This document shows, piece after piece, positions 1 through 6,263 of a stretch of 8,566 nt of DNA. Within the stretch, counting starts at the first letter, position 1, and each line of letters opens with the position of its first letter. The notes below the pieces were generated by a model. It did no database searches, was not told where the DNA came from, and saw only the letters and a program-made list of their open reading frames with translations. A program made the position numbers and the translations under genes. This stretch comes from JAGVSR01 sp046074825 (GTDB taxonomy: Bacteria; Pseudomonadota; Alphaproteobacteria; Rhizobiales; Hyphomicrobiaceae): NCBI GenBank assembly GCA_046074825.1, contig JBJTOZ010000092.1, positions 1 through 8,566 on the forward strand, in the 5' to 3' direction.

Positions 1-143
1 TTAGAGTTATCAATCAAAGCTGCAGGTTGCGCCAACCATGTTGGATACCAAAATGATTTAATTTCTCTTCGCGCTTGATATCTAGATCCAGCTCCGCCAT
101 CAAAACCATCAAACGATGGAGCTTGAAGAAATAATACTCTCAA
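1..143 (-). CDS. hpnJ: Hopanoid biosynthesis radical SAM protein HpnJ (N-terminal fragment)
   Basis: Only the first 47 codons are inside the window; the gene runs off the left edge. The peptide begins MRVLFLQAPSFDGFDGGAGS and continues through YQARREIKSFWYPTW and LAQPAAL, which I recognise as the highly conserved start of HpnJ. The radical SAM CxxxCxxC motif lies further in and is not visible. HpnJ converts bacteriohopanetetrol-glucosamine to the cyclitol ether (known from Burkholderia). The start is TTG at 143: it is the only usual start codon in frame before an upstream TGA, it matches the family N terminus, and AAGAGAA lies 6 nt upstream, overlapping the hpnI stop codon. Only 11 nt separate it from hpnI, so the two are almost surely cotranscribed and probably translationally coupled. 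Confidence 0.93.
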   Translation of the reverse strand, partial: MRVLFLQAPSFDGFDGGAGSRYQARREIKSFWYPTWLAQPAALIDNS

Positions 144-149
144 TGGTTG

Positions 150-156
150 TTCTCTT
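150..156 (-). promoter_or_regulatory. Ribosome binding site of hpnJ, overlapping the hpnI stop
   Basis: On the minus strand AAGAGAA at 156-150 precedes the TTG at 143 by 6 nt and shares bases with the hpnI TAA at 157-155. It supports the TTG start, and the overlap with the stop codon suggests translational coupling of hpnI and hpnJ. Confidence 0.6.
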
Positions 157-1276
157 AAATTGTATCAATATTACCGTTCGACTTTACATGAATTCTTTTT
201 CCTCTCCATTTTATTGCTAAAGAGGAATAGCTCATCAAATAGGCAATAAAACTAAATAGGTCTGTTAAAACTATTAGATGCATTGATGGTCTTTGCGTTT
301 GAAACTTTTTTGCCATTTGTAAAGGAATTACCATGCGACACGCAAGAGTGGCCAGCACAATAGAAAATGTAAGGAGACTGTATTCATTAAGAAAGAATGC
401 AAAGAATGCAAATGGGAGTGGATATGTAATTAATGATCCAAAGTGGCCTTTTGGATTGATGGATCTTATTGTTCTATTCCATCGTAAGAGATGATGAAAA
501 ACATCAAAAAAAGTTTCTTCAGAACAGGTATGTTGAAGAAGGACAGATGGCATTATAATTTTTTTTCCACTTTCAATAACTTTTTGCCCGATAGCATAGT
601 CGTCAGCAAGGGAAGAGGAAAAATTCTCAAAACCTCCAATACGAGAGAGTGTTTCATCTGAGAGAGCAAGCGATGATCCAAAGCACGGGTTTTCAAAGCC
701 CAGAGTGGATCCAAATAGGGCGCTTGGAAAAAAATGATGATTTATGTGGCAGGCTGTCAATTGTGACCAAATTCCTTTTACAGGCGTTCCTGAATAATAA
801 AATGAAACAACACCGACTTCATCATCTGCAAAAGCGGATGCGATTACATTGAGGTAATTTTTTTCTACTCGGATGTCTGAGTCTGATAAAATAATAAGAG
901 AGTGCTGCCGCAATTTAAACATATTGATTACATTTGAGATTTTATGATTAGGTCCATGGAGAGTGGGATCGCTAACTATGCATATATTTCTATCGCGATA
1001 TTGAGATTGTATTTGTTTGGCAATTTCTATTGCGGGATCTAGAGGGTTTGAGATTCCTAGAATAATTTGGATAGAACCCGTATAATCCTGATCGCAGAAG
1101 GATGAGAGATTAATGTAAAGATCAGGTTCAGCTCCGTGCAAAGGTTTTAGAATTGTAACAGCTGGTGAGAGGTTTGCTTTTGAGGGGTGTTTTTCAGCGA
1201 ATCGGGAGATAAAGTAGGCTGCAACAAGGGTATAAAAAATACCAATTATTGTGATTACAACGCAAATAAGCCACAA
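155..1276 (-). CDS. hpnI: Hopanoid biosynthesis glycosyltransferase HpnI
   Basis: GT2/GT21-type (ceramide glucosyltransferase-like) membrane enzyme. In Burkholderia, HpnI attaches N-acetylglucosamine to bacteriohopanetetrol. Numbering from the TTG at 1276 (373 codons), the sequence shows an N-terminal membrane helix at about 1-25, the TILKPLHGAE block at 41-50, the metal/nucleotide DSD at 132-134, LADDY at 223-227, and an xxRW element (HLLRW, 262-266) as in GT21 enzymes. Hydrophobic C-terminal helices lie at about 281-317 and 332-355. The open frame extends 30 codons upstream to another TTG at 1366, but that extension is polar, looks unlike the family and has no clear Shine-Dalgarno. The TTG at 1276 has GGAA 7 nt upstream and starts right at the membrane helix, as in homologues. 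No ATG start is available near the N terminus. Followed by hpnJ after 11 nt. Confidence 0.93.
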   Translation of the reverse strand: MWLICVVITIIGIFYTLVAAYFISRFAEKHPSKANLSPAVTILKPLHGAEPDLYINLSSFCDQDYTGSIQIILGISNPLDPAIEIAKQIQSQYRDRNICIVSDPTLHGPNHKISNVINMFKLRQHSLIILSDSDIRVEKNYLNVIASAFADDEVGVVSFYYSGTPVKGIWSQLTACHINHHFFPSALFGSTLGFENPCFGSSLALSDETLSRIGGFENFSSSLADDYAIGQKVIESGKKIIMPSVLLQHTCSEETFFDVFHHLLRWNRTIRSINPKGHFGSLITYPLPFAFFAFFLNEYSLLTFSIVLATLACRMVIPLQMAKKFQTQRPSMHLIVLTDLFSFIAYLMSYSSLAIKWRGKRIHVKSNGNIDTI

Positions 1277-1283
1277 ACGATTG

Positions 1284-1287
1284 TTCC
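1284..1287 (-). promoter_or_regulatory. Ribosome binding site supporting the shorter hpnI start
   Basis: GGAA on the minus strand at 1287-1284 lies 7 nt before the TTG at 1276. The longer alternative at 1366 has no comparable element, so this site decides the start. Confidence 0.5.
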
Positions 1288-1345
1288 AAAATTGTTTTAT
1301 ATTTTTAGTATTAATCTGTGGACTTACGTTGCTGTAGACTGATGT

Positions 1346-1366
1346 TTTGTCAAGTTTATTTGTCAA
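1346..1366. repeat. Tandem 8-bp direct repeat TTTGTCAA between hpnI and mlaA
   Basis: TTTGTCAA occurs at 1346-1353 and again at 1359-1366, a 13-bp period. Read on the minus strand each copy contains TTGACA, the sigma-70 -35 consensus, facing hpnI. If hpnI starts at 1276 the repeat lies in the divergent intergenic region, where hpnI and mlaA control elements are expected. No convincing -10 sits at the right distance, so the promoter role is unproven. Confidence 0.4.
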
Positions 1367-1399
1367 ATGCTGCTTAGGGTCTATTGAAGGTCATTGGTA

Positions 1400-2365
1400 T
1401 TGAAGCATTCGATTTATATAACGGTTTTTATTTCTATTCTTGGCATCCACTTGTCGGGCTGTTCTTCGAATTTATCTATACCAGCACCCCCGAACTATTT
1501 AGCTGCTCCTACTTCATCTAGCGATAAAGACTTGGATGAAGTTAAGGACCCCTATGAGGTCCAGAATCGAACAATACTAGAACAAAATATGAAATTTAAT
1601 GAGAAGGTGATTTATCCTATAGCTGCTTCTTACAGAAATACAGTGCCCGAACCCGTTCGAGAAGCAGTTGGAAATTTTACTCAAAATCTCGGTGAGCCTG
1701 CAATTTTTGCGAACCTGGTTCTACAACTTCGTCTTGAGGCTGCTGTCCAAACTGCTGGTCGATTTGCTTTAAATTCAACAATTGGTCTGGCCGGTCTGTT
1801 TGATTTTGCAAAAACTCAAAATATCTCTCCTCAAACAGGTGATTTCGGTCAAACCCTTTATGTGTGGGGAATTCGTGATAGTAATTATCTCGTTTTGCCT
1901 TTAGTGGGTCCAACGAATGTACGGGATGCAATTGGTAATGGTATTCAGTTTGCAGCTATGTGGCCCACTGCTGAAATTATGCCTGCCAAATTTGCTTCAG
2001 CAGTAAATAACGTAAATAATCTAGGAACTGTCCTACACCCCTTTTCAACAATCACAAAAGTGAATGATCTTCAAGAATTAGAAAAAGGCTCCATCGATTT
2101 TTATGTGATGCTTCGCAGTGTGGTTGAGCAAAAAAGAAAAGCAGAGCTGGATGAAGCGATAGCAACAAGTGCATTAACTGCAGCGCCAAAACCGATTATC
2201 AACGCGGATAACCATGTTCCATTAACATTATATGATGTTGAGAAATTTTATGCGCCTTCCAAATCATTGAGCACTGCAGACGTGATAATAAAATCAAAAA
2301 ATCTCAATAGCGGGCAACAATCGGGAAGTAAAATCATTATTGGTGAAATTACTGAAGGATCTTAA
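1400..2365 (+). CDS. mlaA: MlaA (VacJ-family) outer-membrane lipid-asymmetry lipoprotein
   Basis: MlaA forms the outer-membrane part of the Mla system, taking misplaced phospholipids from the outer leaflet and passing them to a periplasmic carrier. From the TTG at 1400 there is a lipoprotein signal with lipobox LSGC (Cys21). The family core follows: DPYEVQNR from 50, NFTQNL at 92-97, GRFALNSTIG from 120, DFGQTLYVWG at 148-157, LPLVGPTNVRD from 166, and IDFYVMLRSVVEQKR near the C terminus. A tail of about 70 residues without recognisable motifs ends the protein. Two TTG codons could start it, 1394 and 1400. GAAGG at 1386-1390 is 3 nt from the first and 9 nt from the second, so 1400 is preferred; a TGA at 1385 blocks anything longer. 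It is divergent from hpnI, convergent with hpnM, and the only plus-strand gene here. Confidence 0.93.
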   Translation: MKHSIYITVFISILGIHLSGCSSNLSIPAPPNYLAAPTSSSDKDLDEVKDPYEVQNRTILEQNMKFNEKVIYPIAASYRNTVPEPVREAVGNFTQNLGEPAIFANLVLQLRLEAAVQTAGRFALNSTIGLAGLFDFAKTQNISPQTGDFGQTLYVWGIRDSNYLVLPLVGPTNVRDAIGNGIQFAAMWPTAEIMPAKFASAVNNVNNLGTVLHPFSTITKVNDLQELEKGSIDFYVMLRSVVEQKRKAELDEAIATSALTAAPKPIINADNHVPLTLYDVEKFYAPSKSLSTADVIIKSKNLNSGQQSGSKIIIGEITEGS

Positions 2366-2405
2366 ACATTATGTTAGAGATCCAAGCATCTTCCATCTAT
2401 TTTTA

Positions 2406-2428
2406 GAAACTGTGCTGATCTCAGTTTC
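2406..2428. terminator. Hairpin between the convergent mlaA and hpnM ends
   Basis: GAAACTG (2406-2412) and CAGTTTC (2422-2428) form a perfect 7-bp stem with a 9-nt loop, placed between the two stop codons. It could end transcription from both sides. The T-rich stretch after it on the plus strand is interrupted (aactaatttattt), and none follows directly on the minus strand, so it is a weak or factor-assisted terminator at best. Confidence 0.35.
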
Positions 2429-2460
2429 AACTAATTTATTTCCAACCTCTTCATGAATAG

Positions 2461-3090
2461 CTATTGGCTCGTTAAAAGTTTATCCCCTTGCTGTTGAAGT
2501 GAGGAAACTAGTCCTTCGGGGCCACTTGATTTTAGAATACTGCTAAATTCAGCTCTACGAGTTGCAATTTCGCTTATTGTCCCCCCTAAATAGACATCAA
2601 TTATACGCCAACTCTCTTGATCACGGCGGACTATATAGTTGAGCTCAACAGGTTTACTCGTCTTAGGAACAATCTTCGTTTTGATAATTTTATCAGATGG
2701 TGGTTGATCAAGAATTTCGTTTATTTCAAAATATTCGCCATCATATCCATTAAACCTACTTGCGTAAGTCGCAATCATCATTCTGCTAAAGGCATTAATG
2801 ATTTCAGATTTTTGTGTAGGTTGTAAATTTTCCCATGACCTCCCAACAGAACTTTTTGCCATTGTAGGAACGTCATATGTATTTTGAAGCACTGGAGCTA
2901 ACTTGTTAAAACGACCATTTATTCCCAATTCTTTTGACTTTTTCATAGTGGAAATAAGACTTTGGTATAAAATTTCAATGGGTTTTGTGGGTGAGGGAAC
3001 CTCTTGCGCATAAGAAATACCCGTGAAGCAAAAAAGAAAACACCCAAAGAAAAGATGCTTTGAATTCAACCATTTTCTTTTGTTTAACAT
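2461..3090 (-). CDS. hpnM: Hopanoid-associated periplasmic lipid carrier HpnM (MlaC/Ttg2D family)
   Basis: A 209-residue secreted protein of the MlaC/Ttg2D family; the version in hopanoid clusters is called HpnM. MlaC proteins carry a lipid across the periplasm between outer-membrane MlaA and an inner-membrane transporter. Residues 1-28 form a signal peptide (basic start, hydrophobic 13-25, cleavage expected after SYA). The mature part has the family pattern: YDVPTMAKSSVGRSW, LQPTQKSEIINAFSRMM, IATYASRF, then VELNYIVRRDQESWRIIDVY and a GTISEIATRRAEFSSIL helix. The length is normal. The ATG at 3090 follows a strong GGAAGGA with AAGGA 6 nt before the start. It lies downstream of hpnK and hpnL and ends tail-to-tail with mlaA, its likely functional partner. 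The hpnN (RND transporter) gene often found nearby is not in the window. Confidence 0.92.
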   Translation of the reverse strand: MLNKRKWLNSKHLFFGCFLFCFTGISYAQEVPSPTKPIEILYQSLISTMKKSKELGINGRFNKLAPVLQNTYDVPTMAKSSVGRSWENLQPTQKSEIINAFSRMMIATYASRFNGYDGEYFEINEILDQPPSDKIIKTKIVPKTSKPVELNYIVRRDQESWRIIDVYLGGTISEIATRRAEFSSILKSSGPEGLVSSLQQQGDKLLTSQ

Positions 3091-3422
3091 ATGAATTCCT
3101 TCCCTTTAGGAATCTAAAAACTCATCAGATATCATTTCATGAATGGTGAGAATTTTTAAGGGTATTGCTTGGAATTTTAAGTGAGGATTTGGAGCCCTTA
3201 TAGCGAATGAAGATCCGAAACTAAAAAAATTTTTGAATTATTTGATACTTCTATATAATCCAGTAGAGTATCTTCATGTCAAAAATGTGCAAAACTGGAA
3301 ACTGGGAATAGAAATCAGAATTATCTTTTTTTTAAAAAGTTTACCAAGTATCAGATTATCAAAGATCTATACTTATTTAATAAAGAATTCTTATCTAGGA
3401 ACAAAAAAACTCAAAATAAATT
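3091..3422. other. Non-coding gap between hpnM and hpnL
   Basis: This 332-bp AT-rich stretch contains no gene I can support. The plus-strand open frame crossing it starts with TTG, overlaps the conserved end of hpnL antisense and resembles nothing known. The gap probably holds the hpnM promoter and 5' leader and the 3' end of the hpnL transcript. Only a GC-free hairpin core (CTTTTT-TTT-AAAAAG, 3325-3339) is visible, too weak to call a terminator. Confidence 0.5.
3252..3282 (-). promoter_or_regulatory. Possible sigma-70 promoter for hpnM
   Basis: On the minus strand a perfect TTGACA (3282-3277) is followed after 19 nt by TATATA (3257-3252). The spacer is longer than the usual 17 and the -10 is imperfect. 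It would give an hpnM leader of roughly 150 nt. The same bases also carry TATAAT on the plus strand (3254-3259), so the assignment is tentative. Confidence 0.3.
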
Positions 3423-4424
3423 TCAAAACTTTTCTTTTCTTTGACGCTGCCACGCACGTCGGCTTTCTAATGTTTGCCAGATCAATACTCCAGGAAGGCT
3501 CATAAGAATTTCACGTGCTCTTTTCATCAGCGAAAGTGCCAATGCAATATGAGGTTGAAGACCAAGTAATGAACCTATAATCAAGTATCCGCCTTCTTGA
3601 ATTCCTGCGCCCCAAGGAACAAAAAATGCTGTCGTTCGAGCAGCAAAGACTAAACTCTGAAGTCCTACTGCATATAAAAAGGGAATTGGCTCGTTTAATA
3701 TCAAAAGAGCGACCCAAACTTCTAAAGCTGATGAAATCCAACCCAAAAAATGTAATCCCACACTAGCAGGAAGTCTCCAATTATCATTATATATTGATCC
3801 AATCTCAGTATGTAGACTCTCTTGATTTGGAAATGTATTCCAGGAACGTTTTAAATTTAAACGCTCTGGAAGACTCTCAATAAATGAGAATAATCCTGAC
3901 TTTTGGGCTTTAAAAAATAGTCCTATTGCAACCATTGCAACAATAAAACCAATTAAGAACCAAGTTAAAATGTCGGCCTTTGGGTTTACACTAAAAAGAA
4001 TAATTAGACCTATAAAAGTGAACGCAAGTTGCCCTATTAACTCTGCTGTTATGTCAACAAGCAATGTTGCTGCAGCAGTCGAAGGCTTTACATTATGAAA
4101 AGTAAGTTCTCTTGCAGAGGCTATTTCACCTGTTGCGGGTATGAAGCCAAAAATATTCCCTATACTATCTCTTAAATATCTAGCCCATAGGGCTAGAAAT
4201 TTTAATCTTTTGTCTTTTGAGATAAAAAGTACCCACCAAGCTATTCCACAAAAGGTAATAGACATCGTATGCGTTAAAGCCATCATGCCTAAAGTAAGTA
4301 GTCCTGCATTTTCTATTGCATTTAAAACAAGGAATATATCTGCATAAAGAAGTATAAGAGTAAAAATGAATAGAACGACAGTACAGAGAATATAATTTTG
4401 TAGTTTCAAAATTTCCTCTTTCAT
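3423..4424 (-). CDS. hpnL: Hopanoid-associated multipass membrane protein HpnL
   Basis: An integral membrane protein of the lysylphosphatidylglycerol synthase TM-like superfamily; HpnL is the version in hopanoid clusters. Its biochemical role is not established; a lipid transport or flipping role is often supposed. The 333-residue chain has several hydrophobic helices (about 10-35, 42-70, 118-145, 150-171, 220-245). The conserved block ARYLRDSIGNIFGFIPATGE is in the first half. The diagnostic C-terminal block at about 267-316 contains FFVPWGAGIQEGGYLIIGSL and ALALSLMKRAREI. The ATG at 4424 has no good ribosome-binding site. AGAGGAA inside codons 2-4 lies 5 nt before an in-frame TTG at 4409, so a start there (328 residues) is a serious alternative. 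hpnK is upstream after a gap of 228 bp, hpnM downstream. Confidence 0.9.
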   Translation of the reverse strand: MKEEILKLQNYILCTVVLFIFTLILLYADIFLVLNAIENAGLLTLGMMALTHTMSITFCGIAWWVLFISKDKRLKFLALWARYLRDSIGNIFGFIPATGEIASARELTFHNVKPSTAAATLLVDITAELIGQLAFTFIGLIILFSVNPKADILTWFLIGFIVAMVAIGLFFKAQKSGLFSFIESLPERLNLKRSWNTFPNQESLHTEIGSIYNDNWRLPASVGLHFLGWISSALEVWVALLILNEPIPFLYAVGLQSLVFAARTTAFFVPWGAGIQEGGYLIIGSLLGLQPHIALALSLMKRAREILMSLPGVLIWQTLESRRAWQRQRKEKF

Positions 4425-4514
4425 CTAGAAAGATAAATGCATATTCTTTTTTGATTAAAACAATGAAATAATATCAAGATACTTTAGTGAAATTATTATT
4501 TATAATGTAGAATT

Positions 4515-4526
4515 GCATTATAATGC
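4515..4526. repeat. Perfect 12-bp palindrome upstream of hpnL
   Basis: GCATTATAATGC at 4515-4526 is a perfect palindrome 90 bp upstream of the hpnL ATG, in the hpnK-hpnL gap. It contains TATAAT on both strands, so it could be a -10 element, an operator, or both. No good -35 lies 16-18 nt away on the minus strand. It may be chance in AT-rich DNA. Confidence 0.3.
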
Positions 4527-4652
4527 TTTTCACATTCCTTATGTATTTTACGAAAGGGATAATAGATGTATTTTGAAGAGGCAATTTTTTTCAAAAAAAG
4601 AACAAAGGTTTTGTGGATATACTTTTGTTTAAAAGAAAAATAAAGAACCCAC

Positions 4653-5525
4653 TTAACTTTTCAGAAACGTATATTTTAATTTGCTATAGGTTGTTGGACT
4701 GATCTTTTTTAAAAGAAGAGTTTCCTTCACTTTTGGGCTTGTTATGGCCTGCCTTTCTTTAAGAACTTGATAATTCTTCGGCAATTTTTCATGCCCATTC
4801 AAAGCATTTGATGCAGGATGAAAATATATTTCTGTAATTCCGTTTGGAAGATGATGTAAAAAGTGTATAAATTTCGCCTCATCCATATTTCCTGTATCAA
4901 AAAGGCCAAAAATACTATTATTAGAAAGAATACCAAGTTTATGAATTACTTTCTTTAACGGTCTGTTCTGAAACTTCAAAAAAAAGGAAATTAAACGTCT
5001 TGTGATTGTATTTAATAAACCTAAATCAGACCTCTTTACAAAAGTTTCGTAAGGAACTCTAACCGGAGGATCGCCGTATTTGGGAAGTAATTTTCCAAGT
5101 ATTTTGATTATATTTGGATGCATATGAAAATGCATATGACTGTTAACGTGATCTATTTCTATTCCGATCTCCATAAATTTTTTAAATTGAGCCTCAATTT
5201 CTATTTCCGCTTGTTTCTGCATTCTCTTTGAAAAAAAAAGTTTGATACCAAGACTTATGGGGTTGTTAAAAAACTTCCCATTCTTGCTAACGAGGTTGGG
5301 TAGAAGATCTGGAGGCAGAACAGGTATTCCATCTAAAAGTGTTAGGTGTAGACCAACACCAATATGTTTTATCTTTAATATGCGTCTGACAGCATCTTCG
5401 TAGGCATCGCCTGAGACCATCAAGCTAGCGGAAGATATAATGCCTGCATTGTAACCCTCTTCGACAGCTTCATTGATTGATAGAGCATTACCAAAATCGT
5501 CAGCATTAATAATTAAATTTCTCAA
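4653..5525 (-). CDS. hpnK: Hopanoid deacetylase HpnK (YdjC-like family)
   Basis: A YdjC-like carbohydrate deacetylase. In Burkholderia, HpnK removes the acetyl group from bacteriohopanetetrol-N-acetylglucosamine, between the HpnI and HpnJ steps. Numbering from the TTG at 5525 (290 codons), MRNLIINADDFG opens the protein with the metal-binding ADDFG at 8-12. IGVGLHLTL follows around 55-63, and the His-rich catalytic/metal block DHVNSHMHFHMHP is at 125-137. EIYFHPAS near the C terminus is the usual last motif. The frame can be extended 12 codons to a GTG at 5561, but GGAG lies exactly 6 nt before the TTG at 5525, and homologues start a few residues before ADDFG, so TTG is preferred. It is the first gene of the minus-strand K-L-M series, downstream of the H-NS-like gene. 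Confidence 0.93.
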   Translation of the reverse strand: MRNLIINADDFGNALSINEAVEEGYNAGIISSASLMVSGDAYEDAVRRILKIKHIGVGLHLTLLDGIPVLPPDLLPNLVSKNGKFFNNPISLGIKLFFSKRMQKQAEIEIEAQFKKFMEIGIEIDHVNSHMHFHMHPNIIKILGKLLPKYGDPPVRVPYETFVKRSDLGLLNTITRRLISFFLKFQNRPLKKVIHKLGILSNNSIFGLFDTGNMDEAKFIHFLHHLPNGITEIYFHPASNALNGHEKLPKNYQVLKERQAITSPKVKETLLLKKISPTTYSKLKYTFLKS

Positions 5526-5531
5526 GATCTT

Positions 5532-5535
5532 CTCC
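5532..5535 (-). promoter_or_regulatory. Ribosome binding site fixing the hpnK TTG start
   Basis: GGAG at 5535-5532 on the minus strand lies 6 nt before the TTG at 5525. It falls inside the longer GTG-started frame, which shows that the extension is unlikely to be translated. Confidence 0.6.
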
Positions 5536-5638
5536 AATAGGGTGCATCGAATTAAAAGCACAGAGTATTAGAGACAAGAGGATACTATCGATTTAGTCTT
5601 TAGAGAAAATTTATAAGTGTTGTGAAGCTAAGCAAATT

Positions 5639-5663
5639 AAAAAAACTAATAAATTTTTTATTA
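5639..5663 (-). terminator. AT-only hairpin with T-run after the H-NS-like gene
   Basis: On the minus strand TAATAA and TTATTA (5663-5658 with 5652-5647) pair around an A-rich loop and are followed by seven T (5645-5639). It lies about 27 nt past the H-NS-like stop codon, in the right place and orientation, but the stem has no GC pair, so its strength is doubtful. Confidence 0.35.
5645..5659 (+). repeat. 15-bp direct repeat, copy downstream of the H-NS-like gene
   Basis: ACTAATAAATTTTTT here recurs exactly at 6062-6076, so the two copies flank the H-NS-like gene about 417 bp apart. AT-rich composition makes chance a real possibility. Confidence 0.35.
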
Positions 5664-5689
5664 TTAAAATTAAACACGAGAGGTAGAGT

Positions 5690-6010
5690 CTAAATAAGGA
5701 AATCTTTTAATTTTTTTCCTTTTTTGAGCTTGCCTACAAGCCAATATGGTCTGCGTCCTCGACCTGTCCATGTTTCTGCGGAATTATCAGGGTTTGCATA
5801 TTTTGCACTGAGTTTGCCACGACCTCTTCCTCTGGCAGCATTTGGATAAATATCAAGGATAGTAAAGCCGGAGCCTTTTAGTAATGCATCAATTTTTGCT
5901 TTGATATCTGCTTTTGCTTTGTTTCTTGCCTTTAATTTGGCAGCACCAATCTTAGCTTCAAGAATATTAATTTGTTGAAGAGAAAGTTTTTCAACTTTAA
6001 CTGCAACCAT
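5690..6010 (-). CDS. H-NS histone-family nucleoid protein (HvrA-like)
   Basis: A 106-residue xenogeneic-silencer-type protein. The N-terminal two thirds hold a helical oligomerisation region rich in Lys and Ala (about 9-45, LQQINILEAKIGAAKLKARN and on). A linker with RGRGRGK (60-66) follows, then the C-terminal DNA-binding domain KYANPDNSAETWTGRGRRPY (70-89) ending WL. The GRGR loop inserts in the minor groove of AT-rich DNA. The end, LKKGKKLKDFLI, is typical of the alphaproteobacterial HvrA group. Length is normal. The ATG at 6010 has AGGAG 7 nt upstream. Its own flanks are extremely AT-rich, the preferred target of this family, so autoregulation is likely but inferred. It is preceded by a likely terminator after the glutaredoxin gene, so it is probably a transcription unit of its own. 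Confidence 0.93.
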   Translation of the reverse strand: MVAVKVEKLSLQQINILEAKIGAAKLKARNKAKADIKAKIDALLKGSGFTILDIYPNAARGRGRGKLSAKYANPDNSAETWTGRGRRPYWLVGKLKKGKKLKDFLI

Positions 6011-6056
6011 TGAAATGCTCCTAATTAATTTAATTTATTTATTTAATAACTTTTCT

Positions 6057-6084
6057 ATCATACTAATAAATTTTTTTTAATGAA
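6057..6084 (-). promoter_or_regulatory. Possible promoter of the H-NS-like gene
   Basis: On the minus strand TTCATT (6084-6079), a 16-nt AT-only spacer and TATGAT (6062-6057, five of six consensus bases) precede the gene, giving a leader of roughly 40 nt. The -35 is poor. The spacer contains the copy of the 15-bp repeat. Confidence 0.35.
6062..6076 (+). repeat. 15-bp direct repeat, copy in the H-NS-like promoter region
   Basis: ACTAATAAATTTTTT matches 5645-5659 exactly and lies almost wholly between the proposed -35 and -10 boxes of the H-NS-like gene. A pair of flanking A/T tracts could be bridged by the protein to repress itself; this is inference. Confidence 0.35.
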
Positions 6085-6191
6085 GTTATTATTTAAGGTT
6101 ATTCTAAAGAAAATAATTAATGAATTAATAGCCAAAAAGGGCTAATTATAATCTATTAACTTTAATTGTTTTTATATATCAGGAAGTTAGT

Positions 6192-6215
6192 AAAAAAATA
6201 CGAGATTAAAATCTC
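6192..6215 (-). terminator. Intrinsic terminator after the glutaredoxin gene
   Basis: Read on the minus strand, GAGAT-TTTA-ATCTC (6215-6202) makes a tight 5-bp stem with a 4-nt loop, then GTA and seven T (6198-6192). It sits about 50 nt after the glutaredoxin stop in the correct orientation, and separates the bolA-glutaredoxin unit from the H-NS-like gene. Confidence 0.55.
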
Positions 6216-6263
6216 TTGAGAATTTTTAGATGTCAAAAGCGTATAAAAAAATTTATAAGAAGT

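Noticed and set aside
649..852. Plus-strand open frame inside hpnI
   Set aside because: It is wholly antisense to the conserved catalytic part of hpnI, with no independent support.
1677..1931. Minus-strand open frame inside mlaA
   Set aside because: It is antisense to the most conserved block of MlaA and is a shadow.
2371..2406. Tiny ATG frame of 11 codons just after mlaA
   Set aside because: It has no ribosome-binding site or recognisable product and lies in a terminator region; too short to support.
3233..3505. Plus-strand open frame of 90 codons over the hpnM-hpnL gap
   Set aside because: It starts with TTG, has no convincing ribosome-binding site, overlaps the conserved hpnL end antisense and its product resembles nothing known.
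4570..4650. T-rich tracts after hpnK as a terminator
   Set aside because: There are T-runs on the minus strand but no stem with GC pairs beside them.
5110..5145. Tandem ATGCATATG-like repeat on the plus strand
   Set aside because: It encodes the His-Met-His-rich metal motif of HpnK, so protein function explains it.
6129..6143. TAGCC-AAAAAG-GGCTA hairpin in the grxD to H-NS-like gap
   Set aside because: It is a 5-bp stem with no T-run at the correct side on the minus strand; the terminator at 6192-6215 is the better candidate.
6192..6236. TTGACA on the minus strand at 6236-6231 as a promoter for the H-NS-like gene
   Set aside because: No -10-like hexamer lies 16-19 nt downstream, and the sequence there is the terminator stem.
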